From an uncultured Acidobacteriia bacterium (GTDB taxonomy: Bacteria; Acidobacteriota; Terriglobia; Bryobacterales; Bryobacteraceae), in NCBI GenBank assembly GCA_903907865.1, contig CAIVPR010000078.1, positions 62,001-126,000 of the forward strand: a stretch of 64,000 nucleotides of DNA, in the 5' to 3' direction. The notes under the pieces are model-generated. The model saw only the letters and a program-made list of their open reading frames with translations, searched no databases and was not told where the DNA came from. Of this stretch, positions 1 through 11,872 are shown in pieces. The translations under genes and the position numbers were made by a program. Positions within the stretch are counted from its first letter, which is position 1. Every line of letters begins with the position of its first letter.

Positions 1-130
1 ACCGGTCGCCCCCGCGTAGCGAGTCGCGTCCGCGCCCAAATCCGACATCGATCCAGAAATGTGCGCGGCGTCGGCCGTCGTGGAACATTGGCTGGAACAG
101 GCCATGTCAGGGCGCACCCTGTCGGCGGAA

Positions 131-158
131 TCGACAAGTCTGTCTGGTTTGGTATCCT
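131..158 (+). promoter_or_regulatory. Putative sigma-70 promoter upstream of yebC
   Basis: TCGACA (131-136) and TATCCT (153-158) are separated by 16 bases. The placement gives a leader of roughly 35-40 bases before the yebC start. This is only a two-box match, so it stays tentative. I see no gene in bases 1-201. Confidence 0.35.
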
Positions 159-201
159 GTGGGATCGAGTATCTCGTAGGAAAAGAGTCTGAACCAGAAC
201 C

Positions 202-939
202 ATGTCAGGGCACTCAAAGTGGGCGACGATCAAGCATAAGAAGGCCGCAACCGACGCCAAGCGCGGCAAGATCTTCACCCGGCTCATCAAAGAAATCCAG
301 ATCGCGGCCCGTTCCGGCGGCGATCCCGACGGCAACCCCCGCCTCCGCACCGCCATCGTAGCCGCCAAAGGCGTTTCGATGCCCGCCGACAACATCAAGA
401 AGGCGATCATGCGCGGCACCGGTGAACTCGAGGGCGGCCAGATCGACGAAATCATGTTTGAAGGCTACGGTCCGGGCGGCGCTTCCGTCCTCGTGATGGT
501 GGCTACCGACAACCGCAACCGCACGGTGGCCGAAATCCGGCACATGTTCGGCAAGCAGGGCGGCAACCTCGGCGAACAGGGCAGCGTGGCGTGGAAGTTC
601 GACCGCCGCAGCCAGATTGTCATCGACAAGGAACTGATCGACGAAGACAAGCTGATGGGCATCGTGCTCGACGCCGGTGCCGAGGACATGAAGGATTCCG
701 GCGACAGCTGGGAAGTTCTCTCTGACGTCAGCGCCCACGACGCGGTGCTGGCAGCAATCAAGCAGGCCGGTCTTGAGACCCTTGCCGCCGAGGCGATGGC
801 CATGGTCCCGAAGAACCTCGTGCCCCTCGAAGGCAAGAACGCGGCGGGCATGCTCCGTTTGAACGACGCTCTCGAAGATCACGACGACGTGCAGAGCGTC
901 TACTCCGACTACGAAATCACCGACGACACCGAGTCCTAA
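202..939 (+). CDS. yebC: YebC/PmpR family DNA-binding regulatory protein
   Basis: The 245-residue protein begins MSGHSKWATIKHKK and continues with an AKRGKIF segment, the hallmark N-terminus of the YebC/PmpR/TACO1 family. Its length is the family norm of about 240-250. The central part (GYGPGG, then ATDNRNRTVAEIRH) and the acidic C-terminus DDVQSVYSDYEI are also typical. Family members are cytoplasmic; some act as transcriptional regulators, and recent work links the family to relieving ribosome stalling at proline runs. The gene lies just upstream of ruvC, an arrangement common across bacteria. A 7-bp hairpin in the 68-base gap may partly insulate the two. Confidence 0.95.
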   Translation: MSGHSKWATIKHKKAATDAKRGKIFTRLIKEIQIAARSGGDPDGNPRLRTAIVAAKGVSMPADNIKKAIMRGTGELEGGQIDEIMFEGYGPGGASVLVMVATDNRNRTVAEIRHMFGKQGGNLGEQGSVAWKFDRRSQIVIDKELIDEDKLMGIVLDAGAEDMKDSGDSWEVLSDVSAHDAVLAAIKQAGLETLAAEAMAMVPKNLVPLEGKNAAGMLRLNDALEDHDDVQSVYSDYEITDDTES

Positions 940-947
940 CTTGTAGG

Positions 948-965
948 GCAGCCATTCTTGGCTGC
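948..965 (+). terminator. Small hairpin between yebC and ruvC
   Basis: A perfect 7-bp stem (GCAGCCA/TGGCTGC) with a TTCT loop follows the yebC stop codon directly. There is no T-run after it, so it may be an attenuator or RNA-stability element instead of a true intrinsic terminator. Confidence 0.35.
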
Positions 966-1007
966 AAGCCGACTTTCCAAGCGGCGTTGTATTGAAGGCG
1001 CTAACAA

Positions 1008-1520
1008 ATGGACCCCAAGCGCGTCCTAGGAATCGATTGCGGGACGGAACGCACTGGCTACGGGGTGATCGACTCCGACGGTCGGTCCCACCGCCTCGTA
1101 ACCCACGGTTGCATCACGTCGTCCACGAAGGATCCGCTGGAAAAGCGCCTTCTGAACATTGCGGGCGGACTCCGGACCCTTTTCTTGGACTACCGCCCGG
1201 ACTTCGCGGCCGTCGAGGAGGTCTTCTTCTCCGTCAACGCCCGCAGCGCCCTGAAGTTGTCGCATGTTCGCGGCGTGGCGCTGTTGACCGTCGCGGAAGC
1301 GGCGGTTGGATTCGCCGAGTACTCGCCGCTGGAGGTGAAAATGAGCGTCGTCGGTTACGGTCGCGCTGAAAAATCGCAGGTGCAGCAAATGGTCGCGTCC
1401 ATCTTGAAGCTCTCGGAGCCGGTCAAGTCCGAGGACGCCAGCGATGCCCTAGCCATCGCCATCTGCCACGCCACGCATTTGCCCATGCTCGCCCTGCAAC
1501 AGCGGAAGGCGAACGCATGA
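1008..1520 (+). CDS. ruvC: Crossover junction endodeoxyribonuclease RuvC
   Basis: RuvC is the Holliday-junction resolvase that works with RuvAB in recombination and repair. The 170-residue protein has the expected length. It shows the RNase H-fold signature at the N-terminus ([15 protein letters not shown], first catalytic Asp), the catalytic Glu in AAVEEVFF, and the C-terminal acidic motif [13 protein letters not shown] carrying the last catalytic Asp residues. The ATG overlaps no upstream gene. The 3' end overlaps the next gene by four bases (ATGA), so ruvC heads a translationally coupled row of genes, although the downstream genes have no obvious link to recombination. ruvA and ruvB are not in the window. 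Confidence 0.95.
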   Translation: MDPKRVLGIDCGTERTGYGVIDSDGRSHRLVTHGCITSSTKDPLEKRLLNIAGGLRTLFLDYRPDFAAVEEVFFSVNARSALKLSHVRGVALLTVAEAAVGFAEYSPLEVKMSVVGYGRAEKSQVQQMVASILKLSEPVKSEDASDALAIAICHATHLPMLALQQRKANA

Positions 1521-2134
1521 AAACAGCCCTCGCCTTCATCCTGTTTGCCGCTACAGCCTCCGCCGAAGGCCCACGCATCACCTTCACCAAGGTTTTCCCG
1601 AACAGCGTTCCCGCCTACGTCGAGATTGCGGTCGACAAGGATGGCGACGCGTATTACAACGACGAGCCCAAGGGCGAGAACCCCGTCAAATTCAAGATCG
1701 GTGCTGCAGACACCGCGGCCATATTTGAACTCGCCGACAAGCTCGAACACTTCGTCAAGCCCCTCGAATCCGGTCTCAAGGTCGCCTTCATGGGCAAGAA
1801 AACCTTCAAGTACGAAGACAAGGGCGCTTCGCACGAGGCGACCTTCAACTACTCGGAAGACCTCGAAGCCAAGGCCCTGCTCGACTGGTTCGAACGCATT
1901 TCCGAAACCGAGCGCTACCTTTTCGACCTGGAGCGCGCCGTCCGTTTCGACAAACTCGGGGTCAACGACGCCATCCTGCGCATGGAGGCCGCCCGCGACC
2001 AGAAGCGCCTCGTCGCGGACGAACAGTTCCTACCGCTCCTCGACCGCATCGTGAAGAGCGAAAACTACATGCACATGGCACGGACCCGCGCCGCCGCCAT
2101 CACGGAAGCCATCCGCGGAAAGGTCGGCCAATGA
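1517..2134 (+). CDS. Hypothetical secreted protein
   Basis: The 205-residue product starts with a short signal-like segment ([16 protein letters not shown], likely cleavage after residue 16). The rest is charged and shows no motif I recognise. Residues around 30-110 look beta-rich, and the second half is helical, with [22 protein letters not shown]. The gene overlaps ruvC by four bases (ATGA) and the following thioredoxin-domain gene by four bases, so the three are probably co-translated. Function is unknown; a periplasmic or outer-membrane-associated location is inferred from the signal peptide. Confidence 0.8.
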   Translation: MKTALAFILFAATASAEGPRITFTKVFPNSVPAYVEIAVDKDGDAYYNDEPKGENPVKFKIGAADTAAIFELADKLEHFVKPLESGLKVAFMGKKTFKYEDKGASHEATFNYSEDLEAKALLDWFERISETERYLFDLERAVRFDKLGVNDAILRMEAARDQKRLVADEQFLPLLDRIVKSENYMHMARTRAAAITEAIRGKVGQ

Positions 2135-3402
2135 AATACATCCTCGCTGCCATCCTGATATCCTTCGTTGCCACGGCCCAAGCCCAACCCACGCTAGCCG
2201 CCGCCCAAGGGACGGAGCAAAACGAGCTCAACCAAGCGGTCCAGGAAGCTGGCAACAGCCAAGTCGACTTCATCCACGCCCTCGAACGGCACCTGAAGAA
2301 ATACCCCCAGTCGTCCCAGAAGGAAAAGATCGAACAAGCGCTCTCCGGTGCCGCCATCGAAACCAACGACCACGCCCGCATCATTCTCTACGGCGAAAAG
2401 CTCCTCAATTCCAACCCGGCCAACGCCGACCTTCCCTTGATCGACCGCGTCACCCGCGAACTCCTTGAAGATGCCAACCCGGCCTCGCCCGGCAAGGCCC
2501 TCGGTTTTGCCCTCCGCTACGAAAACGAAGTGGAGACCACGCGGGGTCGTGCCGCCGAAGGCCACATGAGCCCCGGTCAATGGGCGCTCGAGGTCAACAA
2601 GGGCATGTCGAGGGCACTGGTCCTCCACGCCCGTGCCGTAGGCAACATGGGAGCCCCAGACGAGGCGGTCAAGCAGGCCACCAAGGCCTGGGCCCTCGCG
2701 CCGGGCAGCGAATCCGCCCGCGAACTCGCCCGCTGGCTGGAAAAGTCGGGCAAGACCGCCGAAGCCTTTGAGGCCTACGCCGACGCTTTCACCTGCGAAG
2801 ACGCCCGCGGTACCGAGGCTGACCGCGTTTCCGACCGCTCAAAGCTCGGCACCCTTTACACAAAGCTCCACGGCAACGACACCGGCCTGGGCGAAGCCAT
2901 CCTCAAGGCCTACGACCGCAACGCGCAGGCCAAACAGGTCCGCATGGCCAACATGAAACAGAAGGATCCCAACACCTTCGCCACCACCGTCTCCGAATAC
3001 GTCTTGCCGGCAGTCGACGGCCACGGCGTCCTTGCGCTCACGGCCATGAAGGGAAAGACTGTAGTCATGGATTTTTGGGCTACCTGGTGTACGCCCTGCC
3101 GCGTCCAACATCCCATGATCGAGAACGTCAAGAAGAAGTACGCGGGCGACCCGAGCGTCGTGTTCCTCTCGATTGACTCGGATGACGACCATACCATCGT
3201 CCCCGGCTTCCTCAAAGAGATGAAATGGGAGGGCCCGAGCTACTTCGAGGCCGGCCTCGGCCACCAGTTGACCATCGCGTCCATCCCCACGATCCTGATC
3301 CTCGATCCAGCGGGTCGCATTTCCAGCCGGATGACGGGCTTCCTGCCGGAGCGTTTCGAGGCCATGCTTGCAGAGCGGATCGAAACCGCCCGCGCCAATT
3401 GA
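2131..3402 (+). CDS. Secreted TlpA/ResA-like thioredoxin-domain protein with helical repeat N-terminus
   Basis: The 423-residue protein has a signal peptide ([18 protein letters not shown]). A long helical, TPR-like region covers about residues 20-280, followed by a C-terminal thioredoxin fold. The fold carries the redox motif WATWCTPC (Cys320 and Cys323), then VVFLSIDSDDD and the cis-Pro region SIPTILILDP. TlpA/ResA relatives reduce disulfides in exported proteins or apocytochromes outside the cytoplasm; the helical part may recruit substrates (inference). It overlaps the upstream gene by four bases and precedes the DUF4159 gene by only a few bases, supporting one operon. Confidence 0.85.
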   Translation: MKYILAAILISFVATAQAQPTLAAAQGTEQNELNQAVQEAGNSQVDFIHALERHLKKYPQSSQKEKIEQALSGAAIETNDHARIILYGEKLLNSNPANADLPLIDRVTRELLEDANPASPGKALGFALRYENEVETTRGRAAEGHMSPGQWALEVNKGMSRALVLHARAVGNMGAPDEAVKQATKAWALAPGSESARELARWLEKSGKTAEAFEAYADAFTCEDARGTEADRVSDRSKLGTLYTKLHGNDTGLGEAILKAYDRNAQAKQVRMANMKQKDPNTFATTVSEYVLPAVDGHGVLALTAMKGKTVVMDFWATWCTPCRVQHPMIENVKKKYAGDPSVVFLSIDSDDDHTIVPGFLKEMKWEGPSYFEAGLGHQLTIASIPTILILDPAGRISSRMTGFLPERFEAMLAERIETARAN

Positions 3403-3410
3403 ACCGACAC

Positions 3411-4259
3411 ATGCACCTGCGCCCGGCCATCTTCGCCCCTCTCGGTTGCCTTCTGTTGATCGGTGCGGCCTGGGCCATGCAAGACTCAGCGCCCCGAACG
3501 CAGCCCCGCGCCTTCCGCGAATACCCCGGCGTCGAGTACGAGACCTTCCCCCTCCCGCCAGACTACCGGGAAAAGACCGAGTGGCTCTTCGCCCGCCTGA
3601 TGTACCCCGCCGTCCCCACCTACGGTTTCCGGGGCAATCCCGACTGGAAGCACGGGAACGCCAACTGGACCATCGACTACCCCCGCTCGGACCGCCATCT
3701 TTCCGAGGCCATCCGACGCCTCACCCGCCTCCACGTCCGGTCGGTGGAGCAGCCCGTCGACCTCGACGACGACGACGACGTCTTCAATTACCCGTGGCTA
3801 TACGCCGTGGAGCTGGGCTACTGGAACCTGGACCAGAAGGAGATCGCCAAATTCCGCGATTTCCTCCTGCGCGGCGGCTTCTTCATGTGCGACGACTTCC
3901 ACGGCACCCAAGAGTGGCGCGGCTTCACACGCATCATGAGCCAGGTCTTCCCCGATCGGCCCATCGTCGACATCCCCAACGACGACCCCATCTTCCACGT
4001 AGTCTACGATCTGAGCAACCGCTTCCAAGTCCCCGGCGCGCAATTCCTCTATTCGCACAGCATGTACGAGAAGGACGGCGTCGAGCCGAAATGGCGCGGC
4101 ATCTATGACGACCACGGTCGGCTAATGGTCGCCATCTGCCACAACATGGATTTGGGCGACTCCTGGGAGAATGCCGACGACCCCCGCTACCCCGAGAAGT
4201 TCTCGTCGCTGGGCATCAAGATCGCGACCAACTATATAATCTATTCGATGACCCACTAA
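3411..4259 (+). CDS. DUF4159 domain-containing secreted protein
   Basis: I start the gene at the ATG at 3411, eight bases after the previous stop, because it opens a signal peptide (MHLRPAIFAPLGCLLLIGAAWA); a longer in-frame reading from 3225 lies inside the thioredoxin gene. The 282-residue protein matches DUF4159 as I know it: FARLMYP near the N-terminus, YPRSDRHLSEAIRRLT, YAVELGYWNL, RDFLLRGGFFMCDDFHG and DIPNDDPIFHVVYDL. DUF4159 proteins are secreted or membrane-anchored and of unknown function, often found near AAA ATPase/MoxR clusters in Acidobacteria and Planctomycetes. No such cluster is visible here; the gene seems to belong to the ruvC row. Confidence 0.85.
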   Translation: MHLRPAIFAPLGCLLLIGAAWAMQDSAPRTQPRAFREYPGVEYETFPLPPDYREKTEWLFARLMYPAVPTYGFRGNPDWKHGNANWTIDYPRSDRHLSEAIRRLTRLHVRSVEQPVDLDDDDDVFNYPWLYAVELGYWNLDQKEIAKFRDFLLRGGFFMCDDFHGTQEWRGFTRIMSQVFPDRPIVDIPNDDPIFHVVYDLSNRFQVPGAQFLYSHSMYEKDGVEPKWRGIYDDHGRLMVAICHNMDLGDSWENADDPRYPEKFSSLGIKIATNYIIYSMTH

Positions 4260-4283
4260 GCCATGCGGGTCATACCGGCATAA

Positions 4284-4466
4284 TTCGAGTCCAACGGATA
4301 CGCCTTGGTTGGTGAGGTGTTGAAGCCTTGCCAAGTCCGTAGGGGAATGGTCCGGTCGGAGGTTTTTCCCACCTATCCCTACTTCCGGGTCTACCGGCAC
4401 GGCGACGTCCTGAAACAGCACAGCGACCGGGAGGTTCCTCTCTACGAGGCCAGACTGCGGATGTGA
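4284..4466 (+). pseudogene. Remnant of a 2OG-Fe(II) oxygenase-like gene
   Basis: An open stretch between two stops encodes an N-terminal-like segment FESNGYALVGEVL and, soon after, YFRVYRHGDVLKQHSDRE. In 2OG-Fe(II) oxygenases of the prolyl-hydroxylase/phytanoyl type these patterns lie about 80-100 residues apart, the second holding the His-x-Asp iron ligands (HSD). Here they are only about 30 residues apart, and the expected continuation after HSDRE (C-E-I-S-type strand) is lost. I therefore read it as a gene with an internal deletion and a truncated 3' end. It abuts the 3' end of the PIN gene on the other strand. Confidence 0.5.
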
Positions 4467-4684
4467 TGGATCAGCTGTACGTCGCTCATCACGGAGATGC
4501 CAAAATGCTCGAGGAACTTTTGGAAGCGTGGATAACGAAGAACCTTGGCCGCTTCGTGCAGCATTTCACTCGAGACAACAAGCGTGTGCCCAACCTTTAG
4601 AAGGGTAAGGAGGAGTTGACGGGCAAGGCCGGTCGAAGAGTCGTTGGAGCGGACCAGAATAGTGGTGTCGAGAACGACTCTCAC
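4442..4684 (-). pseudogene. Truncated PIN-domain toxin (VapC-like)
   Basis: The first 80 residues match a PIN nuclease: MRVVLDTTILVRS with the first catalytic Asp, then VVSSEMLHEAAKVLRYPRF with the conserved Glu. The usual 130-140-residue domain should continue with two further acidic motifs (a D-x-x-x-L-A helix and T-x-D), but the frame stops right after LIHHIRSLAS. The lost part coincides with the oxygenase remnant, so a deletion junction is likely. The start codon is GTG, overlapping the antitoxin stop as GTGA, which is typical translational coupling in a type II toxin-antitoxin module. Nuclease activity is unlikely without the missing residues. Confidence 0.6.
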
Positions 4685-4953
4685 GGGTGCAACTTAAAGT
4701 TCGGGCGGGTCTGACGCATGGCGTCTTCAAAGATCGCGTCAGCCTCCGAAGGATCCGTTGGGGTACGTACGTCGTCAAGAGCCGCGAAATAGGACTCCAA
4801 GCCAGCAATGATTTCTGCCCTGCGCTGGACGGACGTCGCGGGCGGCTCATAGGCGCGGATGGTAACCGACTCCCGCTCCGACACACTACGCCCGAGCAGA
4901 CTCTCGATGGCAATCCGCTGTTCCGGAGACAGGTCTTTAGCAAGGTAGGCCAT
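4681..4953 (-). CDS. Putative antitoxin partnered with the truncated PIN toxin
   Basis: The 90-residue product starts at the ATG at 4953, preceded by a GGTGGA-like ribosome site; the frame is open further upstream to 5064 but without a better start. It begins MAYLAKDLSPEQRIAIESLLGRS and is acidic towards the end (DDVRTPTDPSEADAIFEDAM). No DNA-binding fold is certain from sequence alone. Its antitoxin role is inferred from size and from the GTGA overlap with the downstream PIN gene. With the toxin truncated, it may be an orphan. Confidence 0.55.
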   Translation of the reverse strand: MAYLAKDLSPEQRIAIESLLGRSVSERESVTIRAYEPPATSVQRRAEIIAGLESYFAALDDVRTPTDPSEADAIFEDAMRQTRPNFKLHP

Positions 4954-5107
4954 ACGATATTCCACCAGTTTAGCGCCACAACGGCGCTGGGCGTTGGTGT
5001 CGAGCGCTTCAGTCCGCTGGTTTAGAGGGAAGCTCGGACTCTTCCAAATCCAAGGGATCGGCAACGACCTGCTCGTCGCTCATGTACATCCACGTCGGTG
5101 CAAAGGC

Positions 5108-5130
5108 GCACGCGGCTCCCAGCCGCGTGC
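5108..5130 (-). terminator. Hairpin terminator of gyrB
   Basis: A perfect 10-bp stem (GCACGCGGCT/AGCCGCGTGC) with a three-base loop sits 10 bases past the gyrB stop. On the minus strand it is followed by CCTTTG, a weak T-run. It probably ends the dnaA-dnaN-gyrB transcripts. Confidence 0.6.
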
Positions 5131-5140
5131 TCGCCCCCAC

Positions 5141-8724
<3,584 letters not shown>

Positions 8725-8976
8725 AGTTTGGGGCCGCTCCTCTTGCTGTTGGTGCTCTCTTACGGTTCTCTATAGACAAACACAGTGATCAACACCGTAT
8801 TCGTAGGCGCTGTTGAAATGTGGAAGACTCTCTAAATTATACAAAACTTTGGGCCTTGCTGCCATTTCAGGTTGTGGGGTCCGGTTGCGCCTCCGGAGCA
8901 CAACCGGCGTTGTCACCGTTTTTACACAGAGATCCAGAGGTTCTCCTCAGGGGGGTCTGTGCAAAACGCGGCAACG
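8725..8976. other. Candidate replication origin (oriC) between dnaA and dnaN
   Basis: This 252-base gap in the dnaA-dnaN-gyrB block holds two matches to the relaxed DnaA-box consensus TTWTNCACA: TTTTACACA at 8920-8928 (plus strand) and TTTTGCACA at 8958-8966 (minus strand). A one-mismatch site lies at 8819-8827 (minus strand). An AT-rich stretch (TCTAAATTATACAAAACTTT region, about 8830-8850) could be the unwinding element. The box number is low for an oriC, and the 228 bases upstream of dnaA (10309-10536) hold only a one-mismatch box at 10470-10478, so the call rests mainly on context. Confidence 0.5.
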
Positions 8977-10308
8977 CTAATGGAATGAATCAGTTACGTT
9001 GTTGATTAGTTTGTTCACGTCGGGATCCTCGGTCCTCAACTGGCGGATCTTCTCCACCGAGTGCAGCACTGTGGTGTGGTGCTTGCCCCCGAAGGCGCGT
9101 CCGATGTCGGGCAACGAGGCCTGCGTGAGCTCCTTGACGAGGAACATTGCAACCTGCCGGGGCACAACAATCTCCTTCCGGTTGCTCTTTTCGCGCAACT
9201 GGGATGGCTTGATGCCGTAGCGTTCGGCCACGGCCTTCTGGACCGCCTCGATGGTGATCTTCTTTTCCGTCTTCTCGACCAGGTGCTTCAGCGCCTGCTT
9301 GGCCATCGCAAGCGTCATCGGCGCGTTGGTGAGCGAGTGGACGGCGAGCAACTTCAGCAGCGCTCCCTCCAACTCGCGGACGTTGGTCTTGGTCTTCTCC
9401 GCGATGAAGGCGAGGATCTCCGGGGGGACGGTTGCCCCTTGCATCTCGGCCTTCCGTTCCAGGATCGCCATCCGGGTCTCCAAGTCTGGTGGCGCGATGT
9501 CCGCCATCAGGCCCCATTCGAAACGCGAGCGCAGTCTATCCACGAGCCCGGTGATGTCCTTGGGAGGGCAATCGCTGGAGATCACGATCTGCTTCTGGGC
9601 CTCGTGGAGTTCGTTGAAGGTGTGGAAGAACTCTTCCTGGGTCCGGTCGCGGCTGCCGAGCGACTGGATGTCGTCGATGAGCAGGATGTCCGCGGCGCGG
9701 TAGCGTTCGCGCAATTGCGGCATCTTGCCGTGCTTGATGCCGCTGACCACGTCGTTGGTGAAGCGCTCGCTGGTTGTGTAGATGATCCGCGAATGGCCGC
9801 TGTTGAGCAGGGAGCGTCCAATTGCGTGCATGAGATGGGTCTTGCCCATGCCCACACCACCGTACAAGTAGAGAGGGTTGTAGCGGCGCGAGGGGTTGGT
9901 TGCAACCGATTGGGCAGCAGCGTGGGCGAACTGGTTGCAAGCACCGACGACAAAGCTGTCGAAAGTGAAATTGGGGTTGAGTTGAATGGGCGACTCGACC
10001 TCGGCGGGTGCATCCGCCACCGAGCCCGGCCGACCGGGAGTGGAGGAGGAGGAGTTCACGACGAAATGCACCTTGTCGAAGCCCAAGGCCGAAGATCGGA
10101 CGGTGGCGTCGATCTGGTGGCTGTACTCGTCGTTGAGGATCGCGAGTGTGGTCGTGTCCGGTGCCGACACCAGCAGCGTCCTGCCGTCGCAGCCGGCGTA
10201 GGCCGTGCGCGCTATCCAGTTTTCATAGCTCTCGGCGCTGAGCTTGCGTTCGAGCTGCCGTTTGATCGGTAACCAAGGGTTCGTGTTTTCGGCGTTCAAA
10301 ATAGACAA
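8977..10308 (-). CDS. dnaA: Chromosomal replication initiator protein DnaA
   Basis: The 443-residue protein starts with TTG at 10308, preceded by GAAGGAG. Domain I is at the N-terminus (residues 1-80, including SAESYENWI), and a short linker covers about 80-110. The AAA+ module starts near LNPNFTFDSFVVGACNQFAHAAA, with Walker A YGGVGMGKTHLMHAIG, Walker B ILLIDDIQ and the sensor region RLRSRFEWGL. Domain IV carries the DNA-binding signature GRAFGGKHHTTVLHSVEKI. DnaA-ATP melts oriC and loads the helicase. The gene is followed by dnaN and gyrB on the same strand. The autoregulation expected for dnaA may work through the boxes described for the dnaA-dnaN gap. Confidence 0.97.
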   Translation of the reverse strand: MSILNAENTNPWLPIKRQLERKLSAESYENWIARTAYAGCDGRTLLVSAPDTTTLAILNDEYSHQIDATVRSSALGFDKVHFVVNSSSSTPGRPGSVADAPAEVESPIQLNPNFTFDSFVVGACNQFAHAAAQSVATNPSRRYNPLYLYGGVGMGKTHLMHAIGRSLLNSGHSRIIYTTSERFTNDVVSGIKHGKMPQLRERYRAADILLIDDIQSLGSRDRTQEEFFHTFNELHEAQKQIVISSDCPPKDITGLVDRLRSRFEWGLMADIAPPDLETRMAILERKAEMQGATVPPEILAFIAEKTKTNVRELEGALLKLLAVHSLTNAPMTLAMAKQALKHLVEKTEKKITIEAVQKAVAERYGIKPSQLREKSNRKEIVVPRQVAMFLVKELTQASLPDIGRAFGGKHHTTVLHSVEKIRQLRTEDPDVNKLINNVTDSFH

Positions 10309-10413
10309 TACTTCTCCTTCGGAGCGCAGAGCATTCCGCGGTGGAGGTGCCTGGGGGAGGGGACAGCCTCGGCTGAGGATTTGTTGGAACGGCAGCGTCT
10401 GGTGGCGCTATGG

Positions 10414-10431
10414 AGCCGTTCAGTTACGGCT
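10414..10431. repeat. Inverted repeat upstream of dnaA
   Basis: AGCCGT and ACGGCT arms flank a six-base loop. It lies about 105 bases upstream of the dnaA start, in the gap to the beta-lactamase gene. It could be a terminator stem for that gene or an operator; no T-run follows. Confidence 0.3.
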
Positions 10432-10536
10432 GGAAGCAAGTCTAGCACATGAATTTACAGTTGCAATGGGTTTGCACACCCTTCGGTGCAGCCTTGGTAC
10501 GTATGTCTATGAGGGCTTTGGGGCTTTTGCGGCCCA

Positions 10537-11388
10537 CTACCTTCGCTGGGCCTGTTGTCGATAGAGGGCAGAGGCGATCTTGGCGATCACACCCTCACGG
10601 ACGGCGGTATCGGCAGGCGAATCGGAGACGAAGATGGCCACGAGGAGGCCCCTTCCCAGGGGTAGGGAGACCAATCCAACATCGTTTGTCGCGGCCGTGA
10701 CGCCATTTCGTGTTTGCGACGTCCCTGTCTTGTGGGCTACCGAGGTGCCGTTGGGCAGGAGGCCCTTGATGCGCTGCGGTCCAGTGGTAGTGTCGGTCAT
10801 CCAGCCCATCAAAAGCTCCTGGCTAGTCCGCGAGAGGCTGCGGCCCTGCTGGAAGAGGCGGAGGAGTTGAACCATGCCCCGCGGGGTGGCCCAGTTCTGG
10901 TATTGCAGGGCATCGTCGGTCGACATCTCCATCTCGGTGTTGACGATCCGCACCTCCGTGACTCCAAGTGTCGTGAGATACTGCTGGACTTTGGCTGGCC
11001 CGCCCAGCACGCGGAGGAGCGCATCGCTGGCCGTGCCGTCGCTTTCCGAGACTGCGTAGCGCAGAAGGTCTTGGACCGTGGTGTCGAATTCGCCGCCATG
11101 GTGTTCGTCGCGGATCGGGCTGTGGAGTGCCTCGGGGACCAACGCGCCTTTCGTGACCCGGACCGTCTGTCCAAGTGCGAGCTGTCCATGATCGACCGCG
11201 TTCAAGACCGCCATCGCGATGGGGAACTTGTACACGCTCTGCATGGGGAAATGTTCGGACTCATGGAAGCCGAAGATCTGCTTGGTGCCGATGACCTGCG
11301 CCGCCACCCCGACGTGCCCCTTGGCTGGCCTGGAGAGGATCTCCATGTCGCCAGCCAAGGAGGCAAGGAGTAGAAACGGGATGATCAT
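10537..11388 (-). CDS. Class A beta-lactamase, PER-like (subclass A2)
   Basis: The 283-residue protein has a short hydrophobic leader (MIIPFLLLASLAG) and the class A motifs in order: S-x-x-K as SVYK (Ser51), SDG at 116-118 where SDN is usual, the omega-loop Glu in NTEMEM (Glu152), and KTG in HKTGTS (220-222). The stretches QYQNW, TTGPQRIKGLLPNGT and the C-terminal ATNDVGLVSLPLGR resemble PER/CfxA-type subclass A2 enzymes, which hydrolyse penicillins and cephalosporins in the periplasm. It overlaps the DinB gene by four bases (ATGA). The SDG motif may alter turnover. Activity cannot be judged from sequence. Confidence 0.88.
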   Translation of the reverse strand: MIIPFLLLASLAGDMEILSRPAKGHVGVAAQVIGTKQIFGFHESEHFPMQSVYKFPIAMAVLNAVDHGQLALGQTVRVTKGALVPEALHSPIRDEHHGGEFDTTVQDLLRYAVSESDGTASDALLRVLGGPAKVQQYLTTLGVTEVRIVNTEMEMSTDDALQYQNWATPRGMVQLLRLFQQGRSLSRTSQELLMGWMTDTTTGPQRIKGLLPNGTSVAHKTGTSQTRNGVTAATNDVGLVSLPLGRGLLVAIFVSDSPADTAVREGVIAKIASALYRQQAQRR

Positions 11389-11864
11389 CGCGATTGCGGG
11401 TATTTGGTGACTTCAGGCCGCCCCAGCAGGTGGTCGAGGTGGTGTTGCATGTGGACGACGTAGTCCTGGATCACGAAGCCCAGGGTTTCGGGTGGATATG
11501 GGCCCACGTGGCAGAGCGTGTCTAGCGCGGAATCCGGTATCTGTGCCACCACACGGGCGAGGAAGGCGTTGAAGCGGAACCAGAGGTCGACGATGTGGCC
11601 CCACGGCATTTCCTGGTAGGCGTGGAGGTCCACCCAGTCGTTCTGGGCATAGCCCGGTCCGGTGTATTCGCCATGCAGGGCGGCGCGGACGAAGCGTTGG
11701 TGGTTGTTGACTGCGGAATCGACCAGATGCCCGAGTTCCTCTTTCGGGGACCAGTGGGCGGGATTCGCTGGTTTGACGGCTGCTTCTTCCGGTGGGAAGG
11801 CTTCAAGTTGGGACAGTTCCCTCGCGATTGTGTCGCGAAGGAGGTCGGCGAGTTTCTGGGCCAT
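11385..11864 (-). CDS. DinB-family protein
   Basis: I prefer the ATG at 11864 (159 residues, MAQKLADLL); a TTG two codons earlier is possible. The protein shows the four-helix DinB/YfiT pattern with three histidines likely to bind metal: the helix containing ELGHLVDSAVNNHQRF and the C-terminal helix DYVVHMQHHLDHLLGR. Family members include thiol transferases using mycothiol or bacillithiol, but most are uncharacterised. It overlaps the beta-lactamase gene by four bases and follows the transhydrogenase gene by eight bases. A TAAAAT hexamer five bases before the ATG could provide its own leaderless promoter. Confidence 0.8.
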   Translation of the reverse strand: MAQKLADLLRDTIARELSQLEAFPPEEAAVKPANPAHWSPKEELGHLVDSAVNNHQRFVRAALHGEYTGPGYAQNDWVDLHAYQEMPWGHIVDLWFRFNAFLARVVAQIPDSALDTLCHVGPYPPETLGFVIQDYVVHMQHHLDHLLGRPEVTKYPQSR

Positions 11865-11872
11865 GCTCAATT

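Noticed and set aside
8819-8827. Third DnaA box (TCTTCCACA on the minus strand)
   Set aside because: One mismatch to the relaxed consensus; kept only as a possible weak site within the oriC entry.
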